Shown one piece after another: positions 33,529-34,939 of a stretch of 34,939 bases of DNA. Both the position numbers and the translations under genes were made by a program. The notes under the pieces were generated by a model. It was not told the origin of the DNA and ran no database searches. It worked only from the letters and a program-made list of their open reading frames with translations. The stretch spans positions 1-34,939 of the forward strand of contig JAIPFP010000035.1 in the NCBI GenBank assembly GCA_021736575.1. Reading direction: 5' to 3'. Position 1 is the first letter of the stretch. Each line of letters starts with the position of its first letter. The stretch comes from Pirellula sp. (lineage in GTDB: Bacteria; Planctomycetota; Planctomycetia; Pirellulales; Pirellulaceae).

Positions 33529-34404
33529 ATGAAAAGCGACCGAAAACAGATCCAAGAGTCGAATTTGCTGGCCGACAAAATCGAAGCCCAGTTTATTAAG
33601 CTTAAAAAAGTTCTTCCTGCGGTTCTCGCGGTGATCGCTGTCGTGGTCGTAGCGATGCTCGGCTACGGCATATACACTTCGATCCAAGAAAAGGAAGCGG
33701 CGAAAGGCTGGACTGCACTTTACTTTGCCGACACGGACACTTCCGATCTGAACGCCATCGCAAGCGATTTCGGTGGTACCAACGCAGGACTTTGGGCTAA
33801 GCAAACGGCCGGAGATGCCTATATGGCAAAGGCGATGGAAAAGGTCTACCTGGATCGTGACTTGGCAGACCAGTATTTCAAACAGGCCCTGGATGAATAC
33901 AAAGCGGTTTCCGAAAAGAGTTCCGATCCTTTCTTAAAGGAACGCTCCTTTTACGGCGTCGCACAAGCATCCGAGGGGATGGGGGATCGCGAGCAAGCGC
34001 TAACTTACTATCGCAAGGTTGCCCTCACCCCAGGGACGAATTCCGAATTCCTGGCCGAAGTCAACAAGCGAACCACTTGGCTAGAAAGCAAAGCAGGTGA
34101 GGAGTTCTATAACTGGTTTAAGCAAAATCGTCCCTCTGCTCCCATGCTCCAGAATTTCCCTCCCTCCATGTTGCCTTTGCCAAACTCGCCCGATATGCAG
34201 TTCAAAGATCTTTTCCCGTCGACTCCCAATACGATAAACCAAGGCGCAACCGACCTTCCAAAGATTGTTCCAGAGTCGAAAGAGCCGGCGTCGAAGCTGC
34301 CAGAATCATCTGCGCCAATCACTCCACCCGCCGAAATAACACCCGTCACGACAGTGAAGCCAGCCCCAGTTGAACCAGCCCCAGTTGAACCAGCCCCAAA
34401 ATAG
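33529..34404 (+). CDS. Membrane-anchored TPR protein of YfgM/ancillary translocon type
   Basis: A 291-residue protein with a short basic cytoplasmic N-terminus, one membrane helix (about 29-50, VLPAVLAVIAVVVVAMLGYG) and a periplasmic helical region with TPR-like units (AKQTAGDAYMAKAMEK, YFKQALDEYKAVSEK, REQALTYYRKVAL). This layout matches YfgM-type proteins that assist SecYEG clients. The C-terminal 90 residues are Pro/Ser-rich and end in three copies of APVEPAPx, which is low-complexity and not part of that family. ATG 33529 is the first start. The next gene is an RluD-like synthase in the same direction; the divergent neighbour is amt. Confidence 0.75.
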   Translation: MKSDRKQIQESNLLADKIEAQFIKLKKVLPAVLAVIAVVVVAMLGYGIYTSIQEKEAAKGWTALYFADTDTSDLNAIASDFGGTNAGLWAKQTAGDAYMAKAMEKVYLDRDLADQYFKQALDEYKAVSEKSSDPFLKERSFYGVAQASEGMGDREQALTYYRKVALTPGTNSEFLAEVNKRTTWLESKAGEEFYNWFKQNRPSAPMLQNFPPSMLPLPNSPDMQFKDLFPSTPNTINQGATDLPKIVPESKEPASKLPESSAPITPPAEITPVTTVKPAPVEPAPVEPAPK

Positions 34405-34530
34405 CAATCCGTTGGAACGATGTACGAGCGATTTGTCTCGACCACTCAGTCGGATTGAATCTTGTCGTGCAGACGCAAAGTCAATCGACTAAGCGTTGTG
34501 CCTCAACAATTCAAGAAAAGACTTTGATCG

Positions 34531-34939
34531 ATGTCCGATATTGATTCTATGGAAGAGTTCCCGTTGGATGAGCTGGAACCTCTTTCCGAAGGTTTGCCTG
34601 CGTTAGATCTCCCCTCTGCGATCCTAGGTGATCGAAATGTTGAGTTCATCGTTTCGGACGAGCATTCGGGAAAACGCGTGGATATGTTCTTGACATTGGT
34701 TTTGAATGGCTATAGCCGTGTATTTCTGCGAAAGGTCGTTGCGGAAGACAAGGTTCTCGTCGACGGCAAACCAGTGAAACCTGCATTCAAAGTTTTCACG
34801 GGGCACCGAGTCACCGTCAACCTTTTGCCACCCGCACCAACCGACGGGCCGATTGCTGAGAATATACCGCTTGACATTCTTTTTGAAGCCGAATGCATGG
34901 TGATCGTGAACAAGCCTGCGGGCATGGTAGTTCATCCAG
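34531..34939 (+). CDS. rluD: RluA/RluD-family 23S rRNA pseudouridine synthase (5' part only)
   Basis: About 136 codons are visible before the window ends. After an acidic N-terminal extension (DSMEEFPLDELEPLSE) comes an S4 RNA-binding domain (GKRVDMFLTLVLNGYSRVFL, VLVDGKPVKPAFKV) and the start of the catalytic domain with PLDILFEAE and VNKPAGMVVHP, the usual RluA/RluD pattern. The catalytic Asp motif (HRLD) would lie beyond the edge. RluD modifies helix 69 of 23S rRNA; the RluC/RluA alternative cannot be excluded on this fragment. ATG 34531 starts the frame without a strong ribosome site. Confidence 0.9.
   Translation, partial: MSDIDSMEEFPLDELEPLSEGLPALDLPSAILGDRNVEFIVSDEHSGKRVDMFLTLVLNGYSRVFLRKVVAEDKVLVDGKPVKPAFKVFTGHRVTVNLLPPAPTDGPIAENIPLDILFEAECMVIVNKPAGMVVHP

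Overview
The window looks like chromosomal DNA of a planctomycete, most likely of the Pirellulaceae (Rhodopirellula/Blastopirellula-like). This is an inference from gene content: a very long secretin-N-domain protein beside a type II secretion/type IV pilus ATPase, an Lgt with a large loop insertion, a BlaI/BlaR1-like pair with a planctomycete-style C-terminus, a WD40 fragment of the kind found in planctomycete Ser/Thr-kinase proteins, and many GTG/TTG starts. No rRNA, tRNA, CRISPR array, transposase or integrase was found.

Region 1 (1-10.7 kb) is mostly on the minus strand. A 2069-residue exported protein (1641-7850) is built from a secretin N0-like domain and about 26 tandem secretin-N/NolW-like repeats, with no outer-membrane pore domain. 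It lies upstream of a GspE/PilB ATPase that runs off the left edge. Next come a small single-helix membrane protein (plus strand), a translationally coupled pair of membrane/beta-sandwich proteins, and a cytidine/guanine-deaminase-family enzyme. Region 2 (10.9-13.3 kb) is RNase R on the plus strand.

Region 3 (13.3-21.9 kb) has an accessory character: short genes, long gaps, decayed pieces and a dispersed palindromic repeat. It holds a small conserved-looking protein with a strong Shine-Dalgarno site, a candidate two-sORF micro-operon joined by ATGA, a DUF429-like predicted nuclease with an extra N-terminal domain, a WD40 remnant between two direct copies of a longer repeat, a blaI-blaR1-like regulatory pair with two identically spaced operator-like dyads, and a PIN-domain toxin/antitoxin pair. 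Five copies of a CGCTCCGG...CCGGAGCG-type hairpin occur here and I saw none elsewhere in the window.

Region 4 (22-33.3 kb) is a long minus-strand run of core genes, often coupled by overlapping stop/start codons. In transcription order: ammonium transporter, conserved hypothetical, EF-P, exported isoaspartyl methyltransferase with an added C-terminal domain, glutamine-synthetase-like protein with altered active-site motifs, RdgB, TSUP permease, PurQ, PanC, Lgt, DCC-family thiol oxidoreductase and QueG. Region 5 (33.5 kb to the end) is on the plus strand: a membrane-anchored TPR protein of YfgM type, then an RluA/RluD pseudouridine synthase cut by the window edge.

The most unusual item is the pore-less secretin-N array protein with a recent internal three-repeat duplication. 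Next are the paired operator dyads of blaI, the repeat family of region 3, and several altered versions of core enzymes (glutamine-synthetase-like, Lgt, exported methyltransferase).
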